Below are positions 55,980 to 64,000 of a DNA stretch of 64,000 bases, in pieces. The translations under genes were made by a program, and so were the position numbers. Below the pieces are notes generated by a model. It saw nothing but the letters and a program-made list of their open reading frames with translations, did not search any database and was not told the DNA's origin. How positions within the stretch are numbered: the first letter of the stretch is position 1; every line of letters begins with the position of its first letter. This DNA is from Acidobacteriota bacterium (lineage in GTDB: Bacteria > Acidobacteriota > Vicinamibacteria > Vicinamibacterales > UBA8438), in the NCBI GenBank assembly GCA_011523845.1, contig WTFV01000275.1, positions 1-64,000 on the forward strand, read 5' to 3'.

Positions 55980-57425
55980 ATGGCCATTCATCAGAAACTC
56001 CAGACCCGGCTGTCCCAGAAGCTCGTACTCACACCTTCGCTGCAACAGGCCATCAAGCTGCTGCCGATGTCGACGGTCGAGCTCGCCGACCACCTGAACC
56101 AGGAACTCGTCGAGAATCCGGTACTCGAGGAGATCCCGGACGAGGGCACGCCCCCCGAGCCCCCCGAGCAGGAAGGGAAGACCGGTACGGATCAGCCGGT
56201 CACGCCCGATGCGGAGCCGGCCGACCGCGGGGACGGTTGGGACGACGCCGACTACGAGTACTTCTTCGGCGACTACCTGGAAGACGGATATCGGCCCCGC
56301 ACCCCGACCGAGTTCAAGGAGCGCCCGCCGATCGAGAACACGCTGTCGACCGGCACGTCGCTGTCGGACCATCTGCTGCGACAGCTCGGTGAGCAGACGG
56401 ACGAGGATCGCCTGCGGGAGATCGGTTCGGCCATCATCGGGAACCTGAACGAGGACGGGTACCTGGACGTGCCGCTCGACGAGATCGCCTCGATGGGGCC
56501 ATGGCCGGCCGGCGAGGTCCGGCGCGCCCTGGATTTCGTCCAGACGCTCGATCCAATCGGAGTCGCCGCACGCGACTTGCAGGAGTGCCTTCTGCTGCAG
56601 ATCCGGCACCGCGGTCTCGACGGCACGCCGTGCGAGACCATCGTGCGGGAGCACCTGCACTTGCTGGAGCCCCACCAGAGACCGGAACTCGCGCGCAGGC
56701 TGGACCTGAGCATCGCGACCCTGAAGGAGCACGTCGAGCTGGTTCAACGGCTCGACCCCAAGCCGGGCAGCCGACTCAATCCGGTCGAGTCGCGCTACGT
56801 GATTCCCGACGTTTCCGTCATCAAGGTGGAGGACGATTACGTCGCCGTCCTCAACGACGAGCGCGTACCGCAGCTTCGCATCAGCCCGGTCTACCGTCGC
56901 ATGATCAGCAAGGCCAGCCAGAGCTCCGAGGAGACTCGGGCCTACGTGAAGAAGAAGCTGGAATCCGCGAAGTGGCTCATCAAGTCGGTCGATCAGCGAC
57001 AGAGGACGATCCACAAGGTCGCGACGAGCATCATCGGCTTTCAACGGGGCTTTCTCGACCACGGAATCGAGCACCTGAAGCCGCTGGTGCTGCGCGACGT
57101 CGCGAACGACATCGGGATGCACGAATCGACGGTGAGCCGCGTGGTGACGAACAAGTACATGCACACGCCGCAGGGCGTGTTCGAGATGAAGTACTTCTTC
57201 CACAGCGGCATCAGCAGCGCGTACGGCGAGCACGTGTCGACGGTCAAGGTCAAGGAACGCATCCGGAAGATAGTCGCCCAGGAAGATCCCAGGAGACCGT
57301 TGAGCGACTCGCGGATCGTGCGCCTGCTGCAGGACGAGGGCCTGGTGCTGGCGCGGCGGACGATCGCCAAGTATCGCGAGGAGCTGAAGATTCCGACGTC
57401 GAGCCGGCGCCGGATGCACTACTGA
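55980..57425 (+). CDS. rpoN: RNA polymerase sigma-54 factor
   Basis: Sigma factor for -24/-12 promoters that need an activator ATPase. ATG 55980 gives 481 residues; the open frame also has TTG at 55953. The glutamine-rich activator region is at the start (QKLVLTPSLQQAIKLLPMS), then an acidic region (about 50-100), the core-binding domain, the helix-turn-helix (ANDIGMHESTVSRVVTNKYMH) and the C-terminal RpoN box ARRTIAKYRE. It follows lptB; the usual hpf and ptsN genes are missing downstream and a cupin gene takes their place. Confidence 0.96.
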   Translation: MAIHQKLQTRLSQKLVLTPSLQQAIKLLPMSTVELADHLNQELVENPVLEEIPDEGTPPEPPEQEGKTGTDQPVTPDAEPADRGDGWDDADYEYFFGDYLEDGYRPRTPTEFKERPPIENTLSTGTSLSDHLLRQLGEQTDEDRLREIGSAIIGNLNEDGYLDVPLDEIASMGPWPAGEVRRALDFVQTLDPIGVAARDLQECLLLQIRHRGLDGTPCETIVREHLHLLEPHQRPELARRLDLSIATLKEHVELVQRLDPKPGSRLNPVESRYVIPDVSVIKVEDDYVAVLNDERVPQLRISPVYRRMISKASQSSEETRAYVKKKLESAKWLIKSVDQRQRTIHKVATSIIGFQRGFLDHGIEHLKPLVLRDVANDIGMHESTVSRVVTNKYMHTPQGVFEMKYFFHSGISSAYGEHVSTVKVKERIRKIVAQEDPRRPLSDSRIVRLLQDEGLVLARRTIAKYREELKIPTSSRRRMHY

Positions 57426-57443
57426 GGAGACCGGGGAAGTTCA

Positions 57444-57815
57444 GTGGCGACCGAGGTCGGCGCGGTGCGGGTGGAGAAGCCGTGGGGGTACGAGCTGATC
57501 TGGGCGAAGACGGCTCGCTACGTCGGCAAGGTGATCCACGTCCGCGCCGGGCATGCCCTGAGCCTGCAGTACCACAACCGCAAGGAGGAGACGCTGTTGC
57601 TCTGGCGCGGGCGGCTGCAGTTCGAGTTGCGTGAGAACGATCGGATGAAGTGCTGGGAGATGGCCCCCGGGGACCGGGTTCACGTGAACCCCGGCGCCGT
57701 GCACCGGATGACCGCCATCGAGGACTGCGACGTGTTCGAGGTGTCGACTCCCGAACTCGACGACGTCGTCAGGCTCGAGGACCGTTACGGCCGCGAAGGG
57801 ACCACCGACGCGTAG
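57444..57815 (+). CDS. Cupin protein, mannose-6-phosphate isomerase type II-like
   Basis: A 123-residue single cupin with GTG start at 57444. KPWGYELIWAKT at the start and KVIHVRAGHALSLQYHNRKEET (two His and Glu as metal ligands), then PGDRVHVNPGAVHRM (third His), match the C-terminal cupin of type II mannose-6-phosphate isomerases. Alone it may isomerise or bind sugars, or be a sensor. It starts 18 bases after rpoN. Confidence 0.82.
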   Translation: MATEVGAVRVEKPWGYELIWAKTARYVGKVIHVRAGHALSLQYHNRKEETLLLWRGRLQFELRENDRMKCWEMAPGDRVHVNPGAVHRMTAIEDCDVFEVSTPELDDVVRLEDRYGREGTTDA

Positions 57816-57870
57816 CGCCCCGAAACGCCTCGCCTGGCTCGGCGTTTCGGCCCATCCCCCCGCTCCATGA

Positions 57871-57920
57871 CCCTGCGCCGCAGCCTTCGCTTCGCTGCGT
57901 TCTGCGGCGCAAGCTCCTGG
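57871..57920 (-). repeat. Dispersed palindromic repeat, copy C
   Basis: Minus-strand sequence AGGAGCTTGCGCCGCAG, inverted later as CTGCGGCGC, encloses the core AACGCAGCGAAGCGAAGG. It lies in the 255-bp gap between the cupin and ssb genes, where two 25-bp direct repeats (57987-58011 and 58016-58040, two mismatches) are the only other structure. Confidence 0.7.
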
Positions 57921-57986
57921 CCGCCCGGGCGCAAGGACCTGACAGCCCGAGGCGAACGCCCGACGAAAGTCCCCGCTGCATTCGAA

Positions 57987-58040
57987 CGGCGATGCATCCC
58001 GCCCGACTGCGCTGGCGGCGATGCATCGCGCCTGACTGCG
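57987..58040. repeat. Two 25-bp direct repeats near the 3' end of ssb
   Basis: CGGCGATGCATC.CGCC.GACTGCG occurs at 57987-58011 and 58016-58040 with two differences, five bases apart. No gene is here. Confidence 0.6.
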
Positions 58041-58070
58041 TTGTTCGTCGGTTGTACTTGCGGCCGCATA

Positions 58071-58547
58071 TCAGAACGGGATGTCGTCCTCGGTCAAGTC
58101 CGCGCCGCCGCCGTTGCCGGGGTCCGTTCCCGGGGCTTGCGAGGACGGTTGCGCCTCGTACGAACCCTGCCGCCCGGCACCCGCGTCGTCGGGACGACGA
58201 CCGCCGCCTTCGCCCCGGCTGTCGAGGAATTCGATGCGGTCGGCGCGGATATCGGTCGAGTACCGCTTGTTGCCGTCCCGATCTTCCCATTGCCGCGTCC
58301 GCAGGCTACCTTCCACGTAGATCCGCAGCCCCTTGGTCAGGTACTGCTGGAGGGCTTCCGCCCGCTTGCCCCAGAGATCCACGCGGTGCCACTCGGTGTG
58401 TTCCTGACGCTGCCCGGTGTTCTTGTCGGTCCACGTCTCGCTTGTGGCGATGCTGAAGTTCGCCACCGCCGCGCCGCCGGGGGTATAGCGCAACTCCGCG
58501 TCGCGACCGAGATTGCCGACGAGAATGACCTTGTTCACGCTGCCCAT
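58071..58547 (-). CDS. ssb: Single-stranded DNA-binding protein
   Basis: Tetrameric OB-fold protein coating ssDNA. The 158 residues start MGSVNKVILVGNLGRDAELR, followed by VANFSIATSETW and HRVDLWGKRAEALQQYLTKG. A Gly/Pro/Gln-rich linker leads to the acidic C-terminal tip DDIPF that binds partner proteins. Transcribed after the Tol-Pal genes but 33 bases from cpoB. Confidence 0.96.
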   Translation of the reverse strand: MGSVNKVILVGNLGRDAELRYTPGGAAVANFSIATSETWTDKNTGQRQEHTEWHRVDLWGKRAEALQQYLTKGLRIYVEGSLRTRQWEDRDGNKRYSTDIRADRIEFLDSRGEGGGRRPDDAGAGRQGSYEAQPSSQAPGTDPGNGGGADLTEDDIPF

Positions 58548-58580
58548 GATGCCGTCACCCGTGCCTTTCCGAAAGTTGGT

Positions 58581-59414
58581 TCACTGGCTCAATCTGTCAA
58601 GCAATTGCTGTGCCAGTGCGGCCATCCGACTGTCCGGAAAGTCCGTCACGACGAGCTCGAACGACTCCCGCGCGCGCTCGGGCTCCCCGAGCCGATCGAG
58701 CGCAAGCCCGCGCTTGTACGCCGCCTCGGGCACCTTGTCGCCGTTGGGGTAGTTCCGGACGACCTGGTCGTACGCCTCGACCGCGTCCTGGAAGTCTCCC
58801 TGGAGGAAGTAGGTCTCGCCGATGTAGAACGCCGCGTCGTCAGTCATCTCCGAGCGCGGATACGTGGAGATGTACGCGTCGAAACCCGTCACCGCCAGGG
58901 TCCACTGGCCGGCGGCATAGTCGGCCCACGCCGTGTCGTACAGTCGTTGCGGCGAGCTGCCGACGGCCGTGGGAGCAGCCGGCGCGAAGGCATCGGGCGG
59001 CGATGCCGCGGCATTCGGCGCGCCTCCCTCGGGACCGGACTGCAGCTCGGTCGTCTGCACCGGCAACGGCGGAGGAATCGATACCCGCAGCGCTTCGATC
59101 TCCTGCGACAGCGCGGCTATTCTGACGTTGGTCTCGTCGAGCTTCTCGCGCAGCACGCGGCTGACCGAGCCGACGTTGTCGATCACCAGGCGCTGATCGG
59201 CGAATGCCCTCCGCATCGCGACGCCCAGCGCTTCCTGATTCGCCGCGAGTCCGTCGATCGCTTCCACGAGGCCGTTGAACATCAGATGCAGGCGCATCGT
59301 GTGCTCGTGCAACATCCGGATGTCCGCCATGAGTTGCTCGTGCTCCCGATCCGCGGCAACGACGGTCGTCGTGGCCACGAACACCAGCAGCAGCCCAACC
59401 GCGCAGCGTGTCAT
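58581..59414 (-). CDS. cpoB: Tol-Pal system protein CpoB (YbgF)
   Basis: Periplasmic TPR protein that links Tol-Pal to peptidoglycan synthesis at division. The 277 residues have a signal peptide (about 1-20), an N-terminal coiled-coil (about 25-95), a Pro/Ala linker and C-terminal TPR units: YDTAWADYAAGQWTLAVTGF, AAFYIGETYFLQGDFQDAVE and AYKRGLALDRLGEPERARES. It is the last gene of the cluster, 177 bases after pal. That gap holds nothing I can identify. Confidence 0.93.
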   Translation of the reverse strand: MTRCAVGLLLVFVATTTVVAADREHEQLMADIRMLHEHTMRLHLMFNGLVEAIDGLAANQEALGVAMRRAFADQRLVIDNVGSVSRVLREKLDETNVRIAALSQEIEALRVSIPPPLPVQTTELQSGPEGGAPNAAASPPDAFAPAAPTAVGSSPQRLYDTAWADYAAGQWTLAVTGFDAYISTYPRSEMTDDAAFYIGETYFLQGDFQDAVEAYDQVVRNYPNGDKVPEAAYKRGLALDRLGEPERARESFELVVTDFPDSRMAALAQQLLDRLSQ

Positions 59415-59591
59415 GAGCGTACCTCCCGTTGTTTGGCTTGCCCTGCAGGCAGATGCCCCGGTGCGGGTTGCGAGAAAGCCCCGCGCAGGCGTGCGCGAGG
59501 CCTTCCGATACTGTACTCCGCAGGGGCCGCGAACGCCAGACCGAAAACCGCACCCGCGATGCGTCGATGGTCGTGTCGACGCACCGCCATC

Positions 59592-60188
59592 CTACTGGCC
59601 CGTGACGACGAAGTGCGCGCGGCGATTGGCCTCCCACGCGGCCTCGGTTTCTCCGGGGACGAACGGGAATTCCTCGCCGTAGCTGACCGTCTGCAGTCGG
59701 TCGGGCGCGACTCCCAGCCTGACCAGGTGGTCCCGAACGGCGTACGCGCGGCGCTCGCCGAGAGCCAGGTTGTACTCGGGCGTGCCCCGGGAGTCGCAGT
59801 GCCCCTCGATCGCGACGACCCAGGTCGGATTCCGCGACAGCACGTCGGCGTTGGCCTCTATCGCGGCTATCGCGACGGCGTTCAGATCGCTGCTGTCGTA
59901 GCCGAAGAACACCGGATCGAGCGGCGCTTCCCGATTGATCTCCTCCAGCGGCCGCGACACGAAGTCCTCCTCCGGCAACGGGGGAGGAGGCGGAAGGGGG
60001 GGAGGCGGCGACTGACGCACGGGCGGCGGCGCCGGGGTCACCGGCGCCGCCTGCCCGGCGCCCGGCGGCGGGGCCGGGAGCTCCGGCTCCACCGGCGTCG
60101 GATTGCGTGCGCAGGACGATCCGAGAATCCCCACGACGGCGACGCCAGCCAGGAGGCGCTCCCGCAGCAGTCGTTGGTATGCGTTCAT
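59592..60188 (-). CDS. pal: Peptidoglycan-associated lipoprotein Pal
   Basis: Outer-membrane lipoprotein that binds peptidoglycan and TolB. Lipobox LGSSC near residue 25 ends the signal peptide. A long Pro-rich linker (about 30-70) follows. The OmpA-like domain has VFFGYDSSDLNAVA, VVAIEGHCDSRGTPEYNLALG and LGVAPDRLQTVSYGEE with the peptidoglycan-binding Asp and Arg. 198 residues. Confidence 0.95.
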   Translation of the reverse strand: MNAYQRLLRERLLAGVAVVGILGSSCARNPTPVEPELPAPPPGAGQAAPVTPAPPPVRQSPPPPLPPPPPLPEEDFVSRPLEEINREAPLDPVFFGYDSSDLNAVAIAAIEANADVLSRNPTWVVAIEGHCDSRGTPEYNLALGERRAYAVRDHLVRLGVAPDRLQTVSYGEEFPFVPGETEAAWEANRRAHFVVTGQ

Positions 60189-60258
60189 CTGGTTGCTTCC
60201 TCGCCAGGCGAGCGTCCGGCGCGGGCCGGCGCGTCGCCTGCTCAGGCCGACAGGCGGA

Positions 60259-61641
60259 TCATCGTGACCAGCTCGGCATTTCGTTGTTGCCCATGTACGT
60301 GATCTGCCGGAGCCCGCGTCCGTCTCTCCCGATCACGTAGATCTGCTTGTTGCCGCTGCCCCGGGTGGACGAGAAGGCCAGGTGGCGGCCGTTCGCCGAA
60401 TAGCTCGGACTCTCGTTCGTGCCCTGTCCGAACGTGAGTTGCCGCACTTCGTTCGTGGCGAGGTCGACGACCTTGATGTCGTGACCCGGACCGGTGCGAG
60501 ACGTGTAGGCGATCTCGTTGTACGGGCTCGGCGACCAGGTGGGCCTGTCGCAGTACGATTCGAACGTGATGCGGCGCAGACCGGCGCCGTCGACGCCCAC
60601 GACGTAGATCTGCGGCGATCCCGTACGGTCCGACGTGAACGCAATCTGGTGCCCGAGCGGCGACCAGGTCGGACTCGTATCGATGGCGGGGTGGTTGGTC
60701 AGGCGCCGGACGTTCGTGCCGTCGACGTTCGCCACGTACAGCTCGGGATTCCCGTCGCGATTCGAATTGAACGCGATCTGACGGCCGTCCGGCGAAAACG
60801 CGGGCAGCCAGTTGTGCACGCGCTCGGTGCCGCCTGCCGGCGTCTCCAGCCGTCCTTCGTAGATGTGGGAGACCACGACGTCCTGCTGGCCGGAGCGGTA
60901 CGACGTGTAGGCGATCGCGCGCGCGTCGGGAGTCCAGGTGGGCGTGACGTTGAGCGATCTGCTGACGGTGACCCGCCGGACGTTGGCGCCGTCGTAGTCG
61001 GCCACGTAGATCTCCTTCGTCTGCCGGTTCGGCACCAGCCCCAGGACGGACTCGCTGTCGCGGTCGGAAACGAAGGCGAGGTGACTGCGCGCGACCCCCT
61101 CGAGACCGCGCTGCTGCCGGTGGATCTCGTCCGACAGCGCGTGCGCGTACCGCCGGACGTTGCGGTACGAGCCCGTGTACTCGCGGCCCAGCGTCGAGTC
61201 CAGCGCCCGGACGTTGAAGAGCCGCGCGCGCACGACGAGTTGCCCGTCGTCCTGCCGGCTCACCGAGCAGCTCACGACGCCGTCGGCACCGAGTTCCTGC
61301 CAGGCGTCCAGCGGGAGGTCGGTCAGGCTCCGCGCGCGCGGGATCGTGCGGTAGGTGTCCCGCGCCAGCATGCGGAACTCCCGCTCGAACTCGAGATCGT
61401 CGAAGAGCACCTGGGCAATCGTCGCGGCGGCGTCCAGGGTCTCCCGATCGTTCGTGAGGGCGAGGCAGTCGGGCACGGCCAGGCGAGGCTGCGCGCCGAT
61501 GCGGTCTCCGATGATGAGGTCCACCCCGGGCCGTTGGCGCGACGGCGGGTCGGGCGGCGGCGACTGCTGGGCGATAAGCAGCGATCCGGCGGCGGCGAAC
61601 GCCGCCACGAGCGGCAGACAACGAAGAGCTGGTCTGGTCAT
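60259..61641 (-). CDS. tolB: Tol-Pal system beta-propeller protein TolB
   Basis: Periplasmic protein between TolA and Pal. ATG 61641 overlaps the tolA stop (ATGA); 460 residues. Signal peptide to about residue 25, N-terminal domain (about 30-170) and a six-bladed propeller with repeating WSPDG-type blades: PTWTPDARAIAYTS, PAFSPDGRQIAFNSNRDG, PTWSPLGHQIAFTSDRTG and PSYSANGRHLAFSSTRG. pal follows 70 bases on. Confidence 0.95.
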   Translation of the reverse strand: MTRPALRCLPLVAAFAAAGSLLIAQQSPPPDPPSRQRPGVDLIIGDRIGAQPRLAVPDCLALTNDRETLDAAATIAQVLFDDLEFEREFRMLARDTYRTIPRARSLTDLPLDAWQELGADGVVSCSVSRQDDGQLVVRARLFNVRALDSTLGREYTGSYRNVRRYAHALSDEIHRQQRGLEGVARSHLAFVSDRDSESVLGLVPNRQTKEIYVADYDGANVRRVTVSRSLNVTPTWTPDARAIAYTSYRSGQQDVVVSHIYEGRLETPAGGTERVHNWLPAFSPDGRQIAFNSNRDGNPELYVANVDGTNVRRLTNHPAIDTSPTWSPLGHQIAFTSDRTGSPQIYVVGVDGAGLRRITFESYCDRPTWSPSPYNEIAYTSRTGPGHDIKVVDLATNEVRQLTFGQGTNESPSYSANGRHLAFSSTRGSGNKQIYVIGRDGRGLRQITYMGNNEMPSWSR

Positions 61642-62438
61642 GGTTGATACTCGAACGTGAGGCGCACCGGCAAGTCCTCGTCGGGATGGCCTGCGGGGAG
61701 CGGCGGCAACGCGCGCGTCAGCATGACGGCGCGCTGGGCGCTCAGGTCGAGGGCGGTATAGCCGCTGGATCGGTCGACGCCCACGTCGTCGATTACGCCG
61801 CTGCGGTCGATGGTGAAGCGCACCACGACCGATCCGGTGACGCGCTGATTGTTGTCCCAGCGCCTGCGGATCAGCTCGATCATCGTGGAAAGATAGAGGG
61901 GGCAGCAGAAATCGCCCACGTCGATCTCCGTCCCGGTTCCCCCGAGTCCGCCGCCCGACAGCCCGACGCCCGTTCCCTCGACGCCGGTGTCGGCCATGGT
62001 CGAGCCCTCGCGGGCTTCGGGCCCGCGCGTCGGCGTCCGCCCCCGCGCTTCCTCCGGGGCCGTCTCGACCTCGACTTCCGGCTCCGCCCGTCGCGCCGGC
62101 GCCGCCTCCGGCAGCGGCAGGATCATCCGGGGCGGCGCGGCGGTAGGCGGTTGGATCCATTGCGGGCGGCGGATCTCCGGCAGGGGCACCACCTGCTGGA
62201 TCGGACGGCCTCCGAGGGGGGTGCGCCCTCCTTCACCCGGTCCCTGGGGGCCGCCGAGCCGGATGGTCATGACGTCGGGCGCCGGATCGCCTGTTCGATC
62301 GGCCAACCAGCCGGCCGGCGCGACCAGAACGGCCGTGATGAGAACGGCGTGGGCCGCCAGCGACACGACCGCCGTCCGACGCAACTCGTCGTGGTCGCGC
62401 GATCGCGCCGCAAGGATCTCGGAGGCTGCTTCCTGCAC
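61638..62438 (-). CDS. tolA: TolA-like protein with TonB C-terminal domain
   Basis: A 266-residue membrane-spanning energy transducer. One helix (about 21-45), then a Pro/Glu/Gly-rich periplasmic stretch with GG runs, then a TonB/TolA C-terminal domain with VTGSVVVRFTIDRSGVIDDV and DLPVRLTFEYQP. It is shorter than E. coli TolA and lacks the long helical region. tolR ends 9 bases before its start; it overlaps tolB by four bases. Confidence 0.85.
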   Translation of the reverse strand: MQEAASEILAARSRDHDELRRTAVVSLAAHAVLITAVLVAPAGWLADRTGDPAPDVMTIRLGGPQGPGEGGRTPLGGRPIQQVVPLPEIRRPQWIQPPTAAPPRMILPLPEAAPARRAEPEVEVETAPEEARGRTPTRGPEAREGSTMADTGVEGTGVGLSGGGLGGTGTEIDVGDFCCPLYLSTMIELIRRRWDNNQRVTGSVVVRFTIDRSGVIDDVGVDRSSGYTALDLSAQRAVMLTRALPPLPAGHPDEDLPVRLTFEYQP

Positions 62439-62447
62439 CGGATACCG

Positions 62448-62909
62448 CTACCGCTGACGTGGCGCGTCGAGCACCAGCCCGACGTCCTGGACTCCGCCCT
62501 CCTTGAGCTGGTCGATCACCGAGACCAGCTCTCCGTAGGTGATCTCGCTGTCTCCCCGCAGAAAGACTCCCTTGTCGTCACGGCCCTCCAGTGCCGCCAG
62601 CAGGCGCTCCGGCAGCACGTCGATGTCGAGGGTCTCGTCGCCGAGCTGCACGAGTCCTTCCGATCGGTAGGCGAGCGGAACGGTGACGAACAGCCGCTCG
62701 GACATCAGAGGCTCCGCGCGCCGTGCCTCGGGAAGCTGCACGTCGAGTCCCCGCTGCATCATGGGCGCGGTCACCATGAAGATGACGAGCATGACGAGCA
62801 TGACGTCAACGAGCGGCACGACGTTGATCTCCGAAAGGGAAGTGGCGGTCCTCCGGCCGCGCCGTCGACCGCCCCCGCCGCCGCTCTCGATGGACTGGAT
62901 CTTCGGCAT
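62448..62909 (-). CDS. tolR: ExbD/TolR biopolymer transport protein
   Basis: Membrane protein using the proton gradient with TolQ. One helix after a basic N-terminus (ATSLSEINVVPLVDVMLVML, with the conserved Asp that carries protons) and a periplasmic domain. 153 residues. Between tolQ and tolA. Confidence 0.94.
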   Translation of the reverse strand: MPKIQSIESGGGGGRRRGRRTATSLSEINVVPLVDVMLVMLVIFMVTAPMMQRGLDVQLPEARRAEPLMSERLFVTVPLAYRSEGLVQLGDETLDIDVLPERLLAALEGRDDKGVFLRGDSEITYGELVSVIDQLKEGGVQDVGLVLDAPRQR

Positions 62910-62922
62910 CGTGAAACCGGCC

Positions 62923-63714
62923 TCACCCGGCGAAGTACCGCTCGGCGATGTTGAGGAACTCGAGCGAGAAATCGTCGATCGTGGTTGCCGTGATCTTCAC
63001 GCGGTGCATGAGGTGGTTGTAGAAGTACACCGCGGGAATCGCGGCGAACAGGCCCGCCGCGGTGGCAATCAGCGCCTCGGCGATGCCCGGCGCCACGACC
63101 GCCAGATTCGTCGAGCCGGTCGCGCCGATGTCCTGAAACGCGATGATGATGCCGACGACGGTTCCGAACAGGCCGATGAACGGGGTGATGCTTGCGGTCG
63201 TAGCGAGAACCGCCACGTGGCGCTCCAGCTTGTTGACCTCGACGTTCGAGGCCCGCAGCAGGGAACGGTCGAGCGCCTCGAAGCTCCGGAGCGACGGCCG
63301 CGGCGCGCCCCCCGGAAGCGGATCGTTCCGCGGGTTCCCGGTGTCACGCAGTTGCGAGTTCAGCTCCACGTAACCGGCCTGGAACACCCCCGCGAGCGGG
63401 CTCGCGGCAAGCGATTTGCATACCGACTGCACCTCGGAGAACTTGCGGCTCTTGCGGAAGATCGCGACGAACGTCGACGTCTGCGCGTCGACCTGCCGGA
63501 ACTGCCAGAGCTTGAAGAGGATGATGGCCCAGGAGACGACGGAGAACGCAAGCAGCGTAGCCAGCACGAGATGGCCGACCAGAGACTGACGCGCAATGAG
63601 CCCGAACAGATCGCCGAAACCCTCCGCAGGCTCGCTCGCCACGGGCGCCTGAAGGAAGGCAAAGGCATAGTATCCAAGGATACGCACCTCGGTTCCCCCG
63701 TCAGTTTCTGACAA
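62923..63714 (-). CDS. tolQ: MotA/TolQ/ExbB proton channel protein
   Basis: Proton channel subunit that with TolR powers TolA. 263 residues; first helix at about 45-70, then a cytoplasmic loop and the paired helices with GLFGTVVGIIIAFQDIG and APGIAEALIATAAGLFAAIPAVYFYN, as in TolQ. Opens the tol cluster; tolR begins 13 bases on. A GTG/ATG choice at the N-terminus is possible but the given ATG has a good family fit. Confidence 0.94.
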   Translation of the reverse strand: MSETDGGTEVRILGYYAFAFLQAPVASEPAEGFGDLFGLIARQSLVGHLVLATLLAFSVVSWAIILFKLWQFRQVDAQTSTFVAIFRKSRKFSEVQSVCKSLAASPLAGVFQAGYVELNSQLRDTGNPRNDPLPGGAPRPSLRSFEALDRSLLRASNVEVNKLERHVAVLATTASITPFIGLFGTVVGIIIAFQDIGATGSTNLAVVAPGIAEALIATAAGLFAAIPAVYFYNHLMHRVKITATTIDDFSLEFLNIAERYFAG

Positions 63715-63872
63715 TGGCGCGCCGCTGGGAAGGCGCTAGTTGCAGAAGGCTACCACGCGTCCGGATCGCGTGTCAAACGTATGCTAACATGGCGTTTCCT
63801 TCCCCCGACCGCCCGGGCCCGGATCCGATCCGGCGGGCGTCCGGACCGCGGAAAGACGAACGGCCGCTGGTC

Positions 63873-64000
63873 ATGATCCGTTTCCTCAGCATCCGCGATC
63901 TCGCCATCGTCGATGCGCTGGACATCGAGTTCGACCTCGGCTTCAACGTGCTGACGGGCGAGACCGGCGCAGGCAAGTCGATCATCATCGGCGCGCTCGG
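63873..64000 (+). CDS. recN: DNA repair protein RecN, N-terminal part (cut by window end)
   Basis: The frame continues past the window. Residues from ATG 63873 read MIRFLSIRDLAIVDALDIEF, then LGFNVLTGETGAGKSIIIGALG, the Walker A of the SMC-like RecN protein (GETGAGKS). An upstream in-frame ATG at 63789 would add 28 unconserved residues. Divergent from tolQ. Confidence 0.88.
   Translation, partial: MIRFLSIRDLAIVDALDIEFDLGFNVLTGETGAGKSIIIGAL

Overview
The window is GC-rich chromosomal DNA from a diderm (outer-membrane) bacterium. It has a full tolQ-tolR-tolA-tolB-pal-cpoB cluster, an LptC/LptA-like protein with lptB and rpoN, FtsK, RNase J, LexA, an HspR-type operator candidate upstream of clpB, and several DUF families (DUF3467, DUF465, zincin DUF1025). 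RNase J and FtsK next to KsgA and LexA, the many TPR and beta-propeller secreted proteins, and the base composition together suggest Acidobacteriota, probably a Vicinamibacteria-like lineage. That placement is an inference from gene content; no rRNA gene is present to settle it.

Layout. 1-417: a decayed helix-turn-helix fragment and the pepA promoter. 418-2197: pepA and a small membrane protein. 2350-9329 (minus strand): a coiled-coil/membrane protein, then lexA, DUF3467, zincin, ksgA, rnj and ftsK in transcription order. 9437-13223 (plus): secreted protein, recG, rsmD, coaD. 13267-14958: family-39 glycosyltransferase. 15072-17375: CoA-binding protein, then rho with a long leader and a translationally coupled CDGSH protein. 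17569-20199: clpB (minus). 20476-22429: sodium symporter and bacilliredoxin, bracketed by related hairpin repeats. 22556-26931: hemH, tRNA-Pro, a TPR exoprotein, acyP, apt and a hypothetical protein whose stop codon lies inside tRNA-Arg.

26976-29520 is the main accessory region: a roughly 2.5 kb decayed integrative element in the 3' end of tRNA-Arg(CCT), flanked by perfect 26-bp direct repeats. It holds a truncated tyrosine integrase, a frameshifted IS110-family transposase with a structured non-coding end (bridge-RNA candidate), the C-terminus of a phage portal protein and a 50-residue membrane protein.

29552-40632: Tat-exported glycosidase-like protein, TPR membrane protein, aguB-aguA (agmatine to putrescine) converging on a deoxyhypusine-synthase-like gene (a polyamine locus), mutS, tsaB, DUF465, psd and pssA. 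40721-45963 (minus): a PQQ-type beta-propeller protein and a very large NtrY-like histidine kinase 5 bp apart. 46030-57815 (plus): guaA, dnaE, recJ, lptC/A, lptB, rpoN and a cupin. 58071-63714 (minus): ssb and the Tol-Pal genes. The window ends inside recN.

A dispersed palindromic repeat family (core TGCGCCGTAGAACG) occurs in at least six intergenic places and is the most widespread non-coding signal here. Most genes are housekeeping. The best leads for something new are the propeller-kinase operon, the polyamine locus with the DHS-like enzyme, the IS110 bridge-RNA candidate, the repeat family and the disrupted ksgA start.
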